Positions 49,324-61,345 of a stretch of 64,000 bases of DNA are shown here, one piece after another. The stretch lies in assembly GCA_948567375.1 (NCBI GenBank), contig OX419762.1, positions 12,034,001 to 12,098,000 on the forward strand, given 5' to 3'. This stretch comes from Lunularia cruciata. Its lineage: Eukaryota; Streptophyta; Marchantiopsida; Lunulariales; Lunulariaceae. Each line of letters starts with the position of its first letter. Within the stretch, counting starts at the first letter, position 1. The notes below the pieces were generated by a model, which was given only the letters and a program-made list of their open reading frames with translations, was not told where the DNA came from and did not search any database. A program made the translations under genes and the position numbers.

Positions 49324-52300
49324 TCACGCGGGTTGCTTGTCAAGTACAAGCTTCTGGAAGGCTTGTAAGCACTGGATCGCATTTTGAAAGTCTTCCTCCT
49401 TGACAGATATAACAAATCGCAAATAACCAGGAATTCCAGTCCATAAGCTGCTAGTGACATGAAGTCCCGTTGTTTCCACGAGGATATCTGTGATATTTCT
49501 GTTATCAAGTCTGATCTCTTTGGACGCGCCAAATGCTTCATAGGAAACAAGTCTCCCATAGTATGGTGATGGAGAAGCAACCATGGAAATACCAGCAGAT
49601 GGCATGATCACTTCCCACCCACAGTCTTCGAGTACCTGCGGGAAATAAGATACAGGCAGTAAATTTACTGATTCCCACTTCACAGGCCGTTCTGTACGGC
49701 TGGAACTTCATAGCTCCGCTGACGCCTACCGCTTCAGTGTTCCCAAAACGGGGCTGGAATATAGAACTAACTGAATTTAAAGAACTCAAATAGTAAAGTT
49801 GAGGCAGTACCTTCTGCAATGCTTTAGCTCTTTCTCTCAGGGTCTTTCTATGTAGAGCAAGGCCATCGAGCAGGTCACTTGATTTTTCCTCCAGCATGTT
49901 TAAGAGCTTCTTGACAGAATATTTTAACGTTCCATGTGGCTTACTCGTGTTAGGTGAATCCTTGAAGGCCTCAACAAATAAGGAACCCCTAAGTGCTGCA
50001 AATGCGCACTCGATGCCTCCCGTAAGCAGCTGGTGAGACGTTCCACCAAGAAGCGCCACTTCGCATGAACTCGTATCATCACCAAGGACATCTCCAAGAT
50101 CCCATGCAGAGGGTCCATCATACTCCAGCCAAGAATCAGAAGTGTCAATAATAACTCGAGCCTGATGTCTCTTACAAGCATCGAGGATGGATACTATCTC
50201 ATCTTGGGTATAGACAAGGCCTGTAGGAACTACGGTTGGTCCAGACAGATACAGCCATGGCCGATGTACTTGTTTCAAGAACACGTCGACTCCTTGTTCT
50301 GTCAGCTTGAATTTGTTACTCAGATCCGTAGGCAGCTCTGTGATGTTAGCTTTTAGTAACCTTGCTGCAGAAACGAAAGTGCCACTGGACCCTGTTGGAA
50401 AGCACAGGGTGCCACCTTCTTCCACGCAGGCTGAGACAACTTTCGTGAAAAGAGAAACCAAACTGTTGCTTAATATGAGTTCCTTTGAAGAAAAGCCGCA
50501 CCGGGTTTTGAGAAGTTTGAGAATCTCCGGTCGGGGGTCCATCTCAAGATCCGCAATGTTCTGTCGTGCATAACCTTCATATATGGCCACTTTCACAACA
50601 GATGGAGTTTTAAGAGCATTCTCCTCGCGGTGCAGGTCCACAAGCTTGACGGCTTGCAGCTGACAGCTAGACCTCTCAGTTTCACCTATTGCTGTCACTG
50701 CGTTATCAGCAAACTTGATGAACTTGGATTCCTCCGGCTCTCTTCTTGGTAATCTCTGAGAAACACAACCGGACATGGATATGTTAGCAGCCAGGGAGGA
50801 CAATACTCAAATTGAAGTCCTCCTCTCATTTTGGATGAGAGAAGGACTCAACACAGACTCTTGCGACAGTTTTTAAGCTAATAAATCACTACAACCTCTA
50901 AGCCAGATTCATGTCCGCTATTCCCACATCTGGGTGGTCATGAGAAAGATTCTCCAATTGCTGCACATACCTCTGCGTGAGTGTGCCTGTCACAAAGTTG
51001 GAAATTCAAGAGTTCATGTAAAAGACAGCCATAGTAGAATTGACTTGTGTACGCCGTTTGCCCACACGTAAGCTCACTGGTTTTTGCCAGAGCATTCAAC
51101 AGATCTTCGTTCTCCGATATGAGAAAAGCGACCTCCAAATCTGAATATACCTAGAAGGACAAAAGGCAAATATGCTAAAAACAAGTCAACAACTATATTC
51201 ACGATGTTACTCTCGTCGACAGTTAACTACAATAAGGCCCAAGGCATAGGTAGCTACTCCCACCTTAATTTAGAGTGTTATAGATCAACAAGATGGATAT
51301 AAGCAAAGCGCACAAAAGATATTCGACAACGGAATGGCCAATGAACTTGACATGAGCACCGCATGCCAAAGTATGAGCCAGAAACTTATTTGCACACCTG
51401 ATTTTTCACAAGACCACAGATGATTGCGGCATGGACGGGCAAAGGATGAGACGCCATGTATTGTAATACTCCATTTGAACCAGGCAAACTTGACAGCTCA
51501 AGATGGTCTGATATGTCCAAGAAAAGCCTAGCACTGACTTTCTCAGTTATGTCTAGAAGTTGTTCGAATGCTGTTGAAGTCTGCATCTCAAAGGCTGCTA
51601 AACTGGTTACCACAACTTGTGGCTTCAGAAACTTGACAAGCTGTGTCACAAGGTCCGTCCGTTTTGGTGCTTCAATGATAGTTATCGTATCATCCGCTGC
51701 ATCAGAAGGCATAGCAGTAATCCATTTCTTCGGCAGCGATCTTGTGAGATTTGAATCTACAAGAGCAAGTTTTGGTGAAAATAGACGAAGTACATTCTCT
51801 ATCACTATCGACCTTGAAGGTAGTATAGCCACACTCTGCAGGAAATAGTGAAAACCGTTGTTAGAAGGTATTCAGATCAAGCTGCTTGGACTTGTTTACA
51901 TGACGCGAAGTATGACTAAGAGTCAAGTAGATGAATTCGCCATTTTGTCGATAGAATAATGTTGGCCCGAAGCTTCCGCTGAATAAGCCAAGTATATCAA
52001 AATTCTACCCCCTATAAACTTGATTTACCTCGGGAGTTAAAGGTACGCGATGATAGTTTCTCAAGAAGCTGGAAATAAGTCCCTGGAATCTCGGGCTTCC
52101 TGTTGAGGGCTCCAGAGGGAAGTAGGACATTCTCGTCAAGGTCTGCGCAAGATGTGCAAGGAAAGCGATTTTCTCGTCGGCAACTGCCTCGTCCTTGAAA
52201 GACAAGTCCAAGGCACCTCTGGTCTTTTCGAAGCCATCACTTAGGAAGTTGAAGATTGCCTGGACCTGAGATACACACAATGTATTTATCAAGGCAATCT

Positions 52301-55300
52301 TGACTTGACTGTCAAGTTCTTTTCATTACTTGTTCTTCTTATATACTATCGTTGCTGAAGTACAAAGATGGGATTGATGACAAAGAAAGAGCTGATCAGC
52401 TTAGCTTAGAGATTTGAGAAGGAACATATTACCTATTAAATCCACATTTTCCTGGTATAAACGTAAATTAAACAGCAGTGTTAGGGGACAAATTTTTGAC
52501 TAGTTTCAAGTTCAAAAGCTGTTGACTTGAATTCATGTTCAAGATAGGCATGCACAGATCCAGTTGACAAACCTTGACTTGTCACAAACAATCACCACTC
52601 CTTATAGTAGTAGAGTTTCCACCAACTGAAGTAGTATCTAGTACAAACTCAAATTAATGAACAGGTTGACCATAAACTTGTAAGTATTTGATGTTTTCTG
52701 TACAAAACAAACCCATGTAAAGGCTCCAGATGCAAGGTGGTAGCATACCTGCTTTGGTTGTCTCAGACGACATTCATATACTGACAAACCATGGGCAATC
52801 TCCCCTCCTGCTTTTGCATAAGTGTATGCTGTCCTGGCACTGATGGGTTCATCACAAACAAGTCCCATGTAAAACTCAAAATGGTGACGACTGTTCTTCT
52901 CGATTTCCACAAGCGCCAAAATGTCGGTATCAGCCGCCTGCAGAGAATCGTCACAGGCTCAGCACTCTGGTACCTGACGTGTATGAAGTATTTCACTTAC
53001 AGTACGAACAACTTCATGTACGATAGAACCGATCGTGCCAGACGAAAAGAGAAACATTTGCCAGATCTTCCGCTTCTCACCTGATTTACTCTGGTTTGCC
53101 AAAGCTTATTAATGTGGAAACCTCTCCTCTCAAACAAGCGTTCGCTGACAGCTTGGCCGGGACGACCACCAATATTGAAGATCATAGCCCCATTTGGCCT
53201 AAGAAGAGCTATGCCTTCTTCTGCAGCCCTTGCAACAAGCCCCAGACCAAACTGGTCTTCAACAAAACCCTGAAAGTATGCTTATATAAGAAATCAGTAA
53301 ACACACAAAGTTACAGCGAACGGAGTGATTTTCCCTTGATGATAAACGTAAACTTGGTGGTTCAACGTCACGAGCAAGACTGGCAATAGTACGTAGGTAG
53401 AAACTGCGTTGGTCTCGACCCAGAGGTTATACCTGTAATCCACAGTAGTTGCTCAGCGAGTACAGAAAATCTTCACTCGCATTCTCGGACACCATTTTCA
53501 GCATGGCCTCGGGGTCTGGACTAAGAACCTGTTAGGTGCACGTGATACATCATTCAGTTGTTAAAAGAACATTTGAAGCAAACAGCAAATCTGTGCGGTC
53601 CACCAACATGTCTCGAGCTCTAGCTTCAAGCAGGCAAGAGGTAGGCAGCTAACCTACTGGCAAACACAAGACCATATGAAACGACTGAATTTCAGCTCCT
53701 CCAGTCTTAAATTCAGGGGTAAAGGATGAGCCTGACAAACAGCCATATAAATTGCAGTTAGCTTTCAAGCAAACCTGCGGTATGCAGCCCACAATGCGGT
53801 CCAGTATAATATTGTGTTCCTTGCACCAAGAAAGAAGATCCGATTCATAGAATTCAACCCTATCGATCAACGTTTTCCCTTCATGATCAAGAATTGGTGA
53901 GCCATCTCCATTAAGGGCATTCAGGTAGAGATTGATCCATGCAACTTTGATGGCCCGTGGATTGATATCCAAACCGTATATCTGCAAGCGAATAAGACGT
54001 GCAGATGATTCATTTTGTCAACTTCACAATGATGAGCAGTCTGTATAGGAAAGTCAACTGCAACCAACTCATGTCTTCACACGTAGTGACTTTTTACTTA
54101 CCTTTCTTGGACACCATCTCTGCGCAAGAGCAAGTGATATCCAGCCATTTCCGCATCCCAATTCCACGACATCGCGGTTCTGGAATCCACTTTCTGGATG
54201 TCTGTTGAGACCTTCAAAGAAAGTAAAAGACCAGGCTTCTGGTATAAAAATGCTAGGGAGCTCCAGCAACTTGATCGTATGTCCACTTCCCCCATATCCT
54301 GCAGCACAAGAAGTTTGATTACTTTACGGAGAGTACATGTATCCAGTCCTCTCTCGCCAACCAAACTACGAGAAATAACAACAGCACTAATTCTTACCAA
54401 ATAACAAAGGAATCGCACACATACTGCTAGTATTACAGTTAATCCGGTGGAACTTAATCTGGCTTACACACCTTGACCGATTTACCAAAGGATATGTTAT
54501 ATCAATTGGTCAAAGTTTGAGAGTAGAACATTCGATTATACGCCCCAAATTTGCCACGCAAGACAGTTCGTACTAGTGAAGACATGGCAGTGTATGCAAG
54601 TACAAGTATGGCAAGCAACTAAATATGCAGAGGCCAACACGGAGAGACATTCCTTACGAAGGCAGGTAGTTTGACATTAAAGGAACAGTGGTTTTGAAAT
54701 CTCCTGTACAATATCTGCCCACGAGTGAATCCCCCAAGATCGTAATGCTTGCAATTATCGGCACTTACAGATGATTTCAGCCGATAGTTATGGTTGCTCA
54801 GTTAGCAACTTGTTGACAAATAGTTGACACTAACACGAATGAATCAGTGAGTGTAATAAATATATTAAACACTCAATTTTCGATGTGAGTTGCACCTTGG
54901 TCTAATTACTAAACCTCGAAAATGGTTCACATCCACTTTCAAGCAGGCTGAGATGAAGCAACATACAGGAGAAAGAAACGTCAACAGAGTCGAGCTACAG
55001 AATCCACAACCTCTAAGTGTCCTCTGGTTTTGTCTCCTTTCTTCAAATTCGATTTCAGAAGCTACTTGACACTCGCGTGAAGGGACCGGTACACGATCAA
55101 ACTACCCGTTTTACCGCGGATGGCTCCGAAATAAGTGATATCGTACCCAAACTACATTGTAACTTCTAACCTCTCTTCACCTCGGATCTCGGAGGCTCCG
55201 CAAATGACACTTGCAGAAAAGGCGACAACGTTCGGTCTCCGAATCATTCGTTCCAGCACGAGCGGCCGCGAAAAGGCGAATACGAGTAGACGAGAAGGAA

Positions 55301-56035
55301 CCTCGTCTATGTCTACTGGAATATTCGATGTTGATCAGCTTTGTCTACATCATAAACTACTCCCGCAAAACCCGACCGGGTAACTTCGGTGGTAGACTGG
55401 AAACTTGTTGTTTGAGCCACCATTTACATCAGGAGAAGGTGAATCAGCTGATTGTAGAAAGAACGGAGAATTACGAGCAATAACAGCGACGAACTAGGAA
55501 TCAACACTACATGTCTAAGGAACATAGAATTAGTTAAACGCAGCACGCGCTTTGAGTACAGGAGTGAGTGCTTGAACTTTTGCGTCAATCAAGATCTTGA
55601 CCAGTGAGACACTACTGCGCAGATAAGTTCATTTCTACAAGCTCTGGTGCAGTTCATTAACGTGGAGTTCCCTGTTTCGACAACAGATCACGCAAGTAAT
55701 GTAGTTTATGTCAGGCCTTCATCATCTTACTTGAATTGTACCGTAAGGATACACAAATTGGGAATGCGGCAAGATTTGATAGCTTGCGGTATCATCGACT
55801 TACCTCTCTGTCCGGAGAGTGAAAGATCATGAATCGAGAAATGATAAGTAGAGAGAGTATCCGCATTCGGAACTGCGTTCACATACGTCTCTACTCGCTC
55901 GAGAAACCGTCTCGCCTCGGCTCTTGACTTCACATTCTCCAATTTCGACAAAACGTTCTTCAACGCCCCATAGGCTTTATCCCCTGACTCTTTGCACTCA
56001 GCCAAGAAACTCTGCAAATCCTGATCGGTAGTCAT
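49324..56035 (-). CDS. MMT: Methionine S-methyltransferase (EC 2.1.1.12), 11 exons, 1073 aa
   Basis: Exons in order: 56035-55804, 54298-54102, 53981-53775, 53528-53433, 53269-53081, 52937-52749, 52265-52029, 51835-51398, 51150-50971, 50755-49811, 49635-49324. They total 3222 bases and all junctions stay in frame. The ATG at 56035 is used because the upstream in-frame codon is TTG. The N-terminal half is an AdoMet-dependent methyltransferase: motif I ELGCGNGW at residues 123-130, then GLDINPRAI, VEFYESDLL, IVGCIPQ (206-212) and FNIGGRPGQ. The C-terminal half resembles class I/II aminotransferases (GPTVVPTGLVY at 827-837, VIIDTS at 856-861) but shows no lysine at the expected PLP site (LLGGTSHQLLTGG). 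Known plant MMTs have this fusion and similar length (about 1070 residues). The cytosolic enzyme makes S-methylmethionine from methionine and AdoMet. Confidence 0.97.
50816..50848 (-). repeat. 14-bp hairpin in MMT intron 9
   Basis: AGTCCTCCTCTCAT (50816-50829) and ATGAGAGAAGGACT (50835-50848) are complementary at 13 of 14 positions. In the - strand transcript the exception is a G.U pair, so the 14-bp stem is continuous with a 5-base loop. It lies about 60 bases before the acceptor of exon 10. Confidence 0.75.
54299..55803 (-). other. Large first intron of MMT (1505 bases)
   Basis: This is the only long intron of MMT; the other nine are 120-483 bases. It starts with gtaagt after the exon-1 AGA G and ends ...gctgcag. 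A more CpG-rich block at about 55000-55400 carries overlapping + strand frames (55135-55383 and 55211-55483) with no recognisable product. It may hold regulatory DNA or a decayed insertion. Confidence 0.6.
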
Positions 56036-57060
56036 GATTGCCAATTGCTCCGTGAAACAAAATGATGTAATGCGGCAAGTCTAATGTCGATCTGCTAGCT
56101 TTCACTACCAACAACAACGTGACAATTTCCTCTAATTGCCTTTCTCTGTCTCTCTGACAAGCTGAGCTAAATCCTCAAGTGAACAGCTGTAGCACATCCG
56201 CAGATCGATCAATCGAGCAATCTCCGAGGTTTCTCCTGGCAGAAATGAAGAGACTGAGTTCCGCGCTCAGCCCCTCCTACAGCTCCATCTTTTTCATTCC
56301 TTGTCCAATATCGAAATCCAGTGCAATCGCGACGTTCATGTCTCGAAATCCACAGTCGACCGACCAGTAATCATATTCAAACATAACTTCGCAGTTGTAA
56401 CTGTGCCGATCATTCGAGTACTCTACTTACTGAATTTGGAGGCGCTTACAAATCATCCACTTCCCTTTCTTGACTTAACGGACAGCACAGTACAGTTCTG
56501 TGTGCGTGGAATCCTCAAGTTCCATGAGCAGCGGGTCTCCCTCCTCCACCTAAATTGGCTATCCCGGTGACGAATGACCAAAGTGTGTACGTGGAATATC
56601 CTGTCGAAAACCATCACCCACTGTTTCACACACTCCTTACCTGGCGGCGATCAGTTTCACCGGCCCCCCTGCTTACAACTCATGCTGGAACGGCCTCACA
56701 CCCCGATTCCTAGTCAAGGCCGTCCACGTGGACTGCCACGTCATTCCTCCCCACGTAATTCCTCCCTTCTGCAGGTTGCACGGACATGGTTAGCACTGGT
56801 CCAGCTTGGACTACTAACTGGTCAGATACAATTACACACGAGTGAATGTGGTGTCCACGTCAACAAGTGCCTGAGGTGGCAGATCACCAGTTTGCGTGAT
56901 CCGGGAACGTGGGTGAAGGACGTCAAGCAAACTTGCGACCACTATAGGAGCCCAAATGGGGCAACTGTCCAGGCGAAAGTAGCACAGTAATGGGAGCCCG
57001 GCCGGCCTACTTGTTCACTGAAGTCGTTGTACGTAGTCGACGACTTTTGTGTACGAATTG
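56036..57060 (-). promoter_or_regulatory. MMT upstream region with ACGT-core (G-box/ABRE-like) cluster
   Basis: Upstream of the MMT start codon, between about 56.59 and 57.03 kb, lie at least seven ACGT cores. They include the 12-bp palindrome GTCCACGTGGAC (56722-56733, containing the G-box CACGTG), GCCACGTCA (56735-56743), CCACGTAA near 56750, TCCACGTCA near 56854, AACGTGGG near 56906 and the palindrome GACGTC (56919-56924). Plant bZIP and bHLH factors bind such cores. The overlapping + strand frame 56574-56990 shows no recognisable protein. Binding itself is inferred. Confidence 0.5.
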
Positions 57061-58139
57061 AAATGAATCAGACGCAGTTTCTCACATGGCCGCTAACTGG
57101 ACGCATATCTTAACGGTAGAATGACATCAGCCCTGGGGACTTATTAAAATGTGGGTCCAAGGTTGCATCGCGCATTATTTAATTATTTAACATGAGTGTC
57201 TTCATCTTTAACCTTCGATGTCATCTACATTTCATACTAATCTTGACTTGATTAGAAAGGCTCATAATCGATCAAAGAACATCATCGTGTTCATGGGGGA
57301 GCTGTTCAAGGAGATGAGAATCTAAATTTGAAATTATAGTTAGCTTTCAATGCTTACTTACAAAACTCCCCGTACAACAAGTCATTTGCTAGAACTTGAA
57401 AATCCCCTTAAGGAGCACATATAGTTTGAGATATTGGAAATAAAATGTGTAAATCATGAGTGATCGATGTACATGGTGTCTTTGTAAAATTAAGACTTAT
57501 TCATTTATTATCACGTATATCCGAATTAAGACAAAGTTAACGTAATTAACTGTATTGTGAAATTTCCCATAATTTCTTAAATTTAAATTAAAGAAATCTT
57601 CAAGGAGATGTTAAATGATTCAACTTATCTATGGTGATTAAAAAGTACTAATAATTTTATTCCATTTATAATACAGGCTTTAACATGAAGGCACATGAAC
57701 TTTAGATTCAAGGACATGGACTTCATTCAGAAAAATCACATGGAATTTTCATTCTCAATATTTTGGTTCGCACTAGCCTAGTATTTTCTCATCAACACCT
57801 TGAGAAGATGTACGACCTAGCTTTATCCCAACAAATTCTTTCCCCAAAAGAATGCAAATAATATTGATGTTATAACTTGCATCTTTGGTACACATCCTCT
57901 TGTAAGACACTTCCATCCCACCCACCATCATTTTTGTAATTGCAACAACATCGGCTTATGTAAATGTTCTCTACTTGTTTCTCTATTTGGAAACTAGTTT
58001 ATTTTAAGTGTTTTGGAATCAAATTTCAACTTTGTTTCAAAGATATGGACATATATAATCTGTCCTTTATCTTTATCACATAGAATAGACCGAATAGGAC
58101 TTAGATCCATTGAGTCAATATCTTGTTTGGAAAGTGTGT
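57061..58139. other. AT-rich spacer beyond the MMT upstream region
   Basis: No gene recognised; composition changes here from the CpG-containing MMT upstream DNA to repeat-rich AT-rich DNA. Confidence 0.5.
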
Positions 58140-58761
58140 TAGTGGAATATTCTGAGGACAAGAGAACCCCAAGAGAAACACAAGAGAAGAAACATAAAGC
58201 TTCAGCTCTCAATACTCAGGTGCTGCAAAGGAGCACCTTGTCTTTATTATGTAACAAAGAGGATTCTCTCAAAGAAAGCTCCATCCTTGGATCAGATATA
58301 TGGATTAATTACATACCAGCAAGCTCCACCCTTAGATTAGTTATATGGATGTGTAACATGTTGGTCATTGTCCTATTTAGTTGGTCAAACAAGTTTAATT
58401 GGAGGGAATCTGCAAAGATCTTCTTGTATGAAACTCAAAATTGCACGGGTGAGGTACAACCGGAAAGCTCTCAATGAGACAAAAAGTGTGGAGGAGACAT
58501 TGGGGAAAAAGTTGGCTTTTTCTTTGATAGGGAAGGATTTTTTCATTTTTTAGGTCTAATTCATCCGTTTAGGCTTTCAAAATTGGCTTTGAAGTTTTTG
58601 GATGTTTTTGGGTGTTTTTAGCTCCTACCCTATTAGTAGAAGTACTCTTTTAGTGACACCTCTATCTGATCTACTTAGTCCATCATATATAATATCCTTC
58701 AAGATGTTACAAAGTCAATTTCCATCTCGAGATAATATACTTAGCTATTGATTTACAATTA
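58140..58761 (+). mobile_element. 0.6-kb non-autonomous element, copy 1
   Basis: Aligns along its length with 62088-62693 in the same orientation and with 60123-60670 in reverse. Shared phrases: GGAGCACCTT.TCTTTATTAT, AACAAAGAGGAT, AAGCTCCA.CCTT.GATTAG, AATTCATCC.TTTAGGC, and at the right end the GAGATAATATA..TAGCTATTG region. The left end is TAGTGGAATA and the right end, read in reverse, TAATTGTAAATCAATAGC. By comparison with the other copies, both ends derive from an inverted TAGTGTAATAC. There is no coding capacity. The frame 58013-58477 is part of it. Confidence 0.75.
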
Positions 58762-59131
58762 GGTGTGCTTTGCAAATGACATTGGTATACTTGTATTTGG
58801 TCTAAATAATGAGGTGACACTAGCATTGTAGTTATAGGTCTTACACATAATTTGTCTTGTAATAGAGTGACTATTCATCATCTTGGATAGTGGTGAGGAT
58901 AAAGATAGAGTCCGTTTTTACAAGTTAACTTAACAATAATGCAAATTGAAGTAAAACAAAAATCCATTTGCTTTAATGATGTTAAGACTTGTATGATGTT
59001 AGGACTAATATTTTGAATATTATTTTTACTTTTCTAATGCATCAAATTTTGAATGAAATTTATTCATTATTCTATAGAAAAAAGGTTGGTATACTTTATT
59101 AGAAAGAATCACATTAGATGATACTCCAATT

Positions 59132-59197
<66 letters not shown>

Positions 59198-60122
59198 GAT
59201 GAATTTTGGGAGAGAAAGGAGAAGGAACATTGGAGAGAAAGAAGGGAAGCAACAAATGAAAGGATACTATAGAGTTTTAGAGTGCTCACCTACATACATC
59301 ACATGAGTGAATATTAGATTTTGTTCATTTTTCAATTTTGGTTCCACGGGTACTTAGATTGAAGGCTATGGAGAATTGAATAGAAAGGTTATGAGGACTT
59401 TTAGAATTTTTTAGGGTTTAGAGTGATAACTTCATGTTGAAAGTGATGGGTCAGGAATTTTCATTTCTAATCTGTTGGTATTCATGCTTGAGTTCCATGG
59501 GAATTTAGTTTGAAAATTTTTGAGATGGAAATTTAAAGTTATGAGAATTATAGTTTTAAGGGTTTGGAGAGATAATATTTATTCATGTGAGTTGGGATGT
59601 GAGGGGTTATGGTTTTACAGGTATGGGGAGATATGGAAAGGAGCATCATGTGTTATGATCATTATTCTTGTACTAACCATAGCTACACTTCCCCATGTGA
59701 GGTTGCCTAGAGCAGCTCAGAATACACCATGCTTGGTGTGTCACCGACACTTTGCCTCATAAGGAGTAAAGATCCATGTGGGAAGGATGCACAAGGACTA
59801 TGATTGGACCACTTGAGATGCTCACATGAGGCAAGCGACCACATCAACAATGGTGACACTTGAGATTACACATGCTTCCTCTATCTCTTTGTTGACCATT
59901 CTAGAGATACATATTGAATTGTGGGAGTGGTTAGCATCACCGGCAAGTTGTATCTTGAGGTTATTTGAGACTAGTTTTCCATGTCCTCATCTATTCCATA
60001 GGCTATCTTGTACGCTCCATGATGAGGCTAGACAGGTTTTTTGTCTACCACTTGATTTTTTGGCACATGATCTCTTGAACGATTTAGCATGGTTCTTATC
60101 CCTCTTCCTCCTCTAATGCGTA
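58762..60122. other. AT-rich spacer with (TA)n tract and diverged short duplications
   Basis: A TA dinucleotide run of about 62 bases occupies 59137-59198. Two diverged copies of a segment of about 130 bp (AATTTTGGTTCCACGGG... TTTAGAGTGATAAC and ...TGAGTTCCATGGGAATTTAG... TTTGGAGAGATAAT) lie at about 59330-59440 and 59460-59580. The frame 59826-60116 is not recognised. Confidence 0.5.
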
Positions 60123-60670
60123 TAGTGTAATACCAATAGCTAGATATATTATCTAAAGGTGAAAATTGACTTAGTAACATCTAGAAAAATGTTAGGTATG
60201 ATTGGCTAGGTAGATCAGATAGAGGTGTAAGAAAGAGCACTTCTACTAGAGCACAAGCTGAAAATAACTTGAAAATGTAATACCAATAGGTGGACATCTG
60301 ATCTAGATGTGAAAATTGGAGTAGTAACATTTAGAGGGATATTATAGATAATGGACTAAGTAGATTAGATAGAGGTATCACCAAGAGAGTAATTATACTA
60401 ATAGTTCAAGAGCCGAGAATAGCTTGAAAACTTTAGAGTCAATTTTGGAGGCCTCAATGGACAAATTAGACCTAAAAAATGTGCAAATTTCTTCCTCCAA
60501 TGTAGTCAAGGCTGGCCTCCCCTCATCCCAGGTTTGTTTCATTGAGAGCTTTCCAATTGTACCTCATCCATGTGATTTAGAGATTCCTACAAGAAGATTC
60601 TTTAAAGATTTCCTTTGGTCAAAGATGGTTTGACTAACCAGATAGGATCAAAATCATCATGTCACATATG
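60123..60670 (-). mobile_element. 0.6-kb non-autonomous element, copy 2 (inverted, cut off by the LTR element)
   Basis: Reverse-complement relative of the copies at 58140 and 62088, starting with the terminal TAGTGTAATACCAATAGC. Its first 152 bp are duplicated in tandem (TGTAATACC at 60126 and again at 60278). The copy stops near 60670, about 200 bp short of its other end, exactly where the LTR begins. Confidence 0.75.
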
Positions 60671-60672
60671 CA

Positions 60673-61072
60673 TGTTGTAACAATATGGAGTTTAGCAATG
60701 AAATTAGTTAGGACTAACAAAGTAAAAAATAGGCCAAATTAGCCTAAAATATTCTAGAAGTATCTAGGAAGCTTCCCAACTAGCTTAGCTTGCACCCCAA
60801 GTAGGTAGCTTCTAGAAGCTTCCAACTAGCTTAGCTTGCATGCCAAGTAGATAGCTTCTAAAAGGAAGCTTCTTGAGAAGTTTCTTTGTTAACTTGGCTT
60901 GCACTCCAAGAAAGTGGCTCAACAAAGCTTCTTGAGAATCTTCTCAAGAACCTTGTATGCTCACTATAAATACCAAAGCCAAAGCTCATATTAGCATTTG
61001 GAGTTTCCTATACTCAAGTGTCCCAATGTGATCTTCCATTCTCCTTTTTCTCTCCTTGGTTTTGGTTTTTTA
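60673..61072 (+). repeat. Probable 5' LTR with TATA box
   Basis: Begins TGTTGTAACA right after the truncated element copy. It contains tandem-like variants of GAAGCTTCC.AACTAGCTTAGCTTGCA and AAGTAG.TAGCTTCTA, and a perfect stem TTCTTGAGAA/TTCTCAAGAA near 60930-60951. The TATA box TATAAATA lies at 60965-60972, about 110 bases before the presumed LTR end. The exact borders are inferred, since no second LTR is in the window. Confidence 0.6.
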
Positions 61073-61075
61073 TAT

Positions 61076-61087
61076 TGGTGTTAAAGC
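61076..61087 (+). other. Primer-binding-site-like sequence (initiator Met tRNA type)
   Basis: TGGTGTTAAAGC matches the usual plant element sequence TGGTATCAGAGC at 9 of 12 positions and sits directly after the presumed LTR. Confidence 0.5.
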
Positions 61088-61345
61088 AAGAATGGGATGG
61101 ATGGAATTTATGGACAACCAAATCCATTTCCACCAAACCATTAAGATTTTCATGTTTAGGTACAACCCAAGCATCATTTTACATAGTTCATCACCTCATG
61201 CTTTGGGCAAGATTTTTTGAATACAATCACCTTGTGTGAGGAACCCTTGGTACTTCCGATTGTAACTTATAGAGAATGATGGACGTGTTGCATCCATGTG
61301 TTAATAAATTAGATAGGTTGGAGAAGGTGTGATAGAGTGGTAGCC

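Noticed and set aside
50307-50573. + strand frames opposite MMT exons 8 and 10 (also 51456-51848)
   Set aside because: They are antisense shadows of confirmed coding exons.
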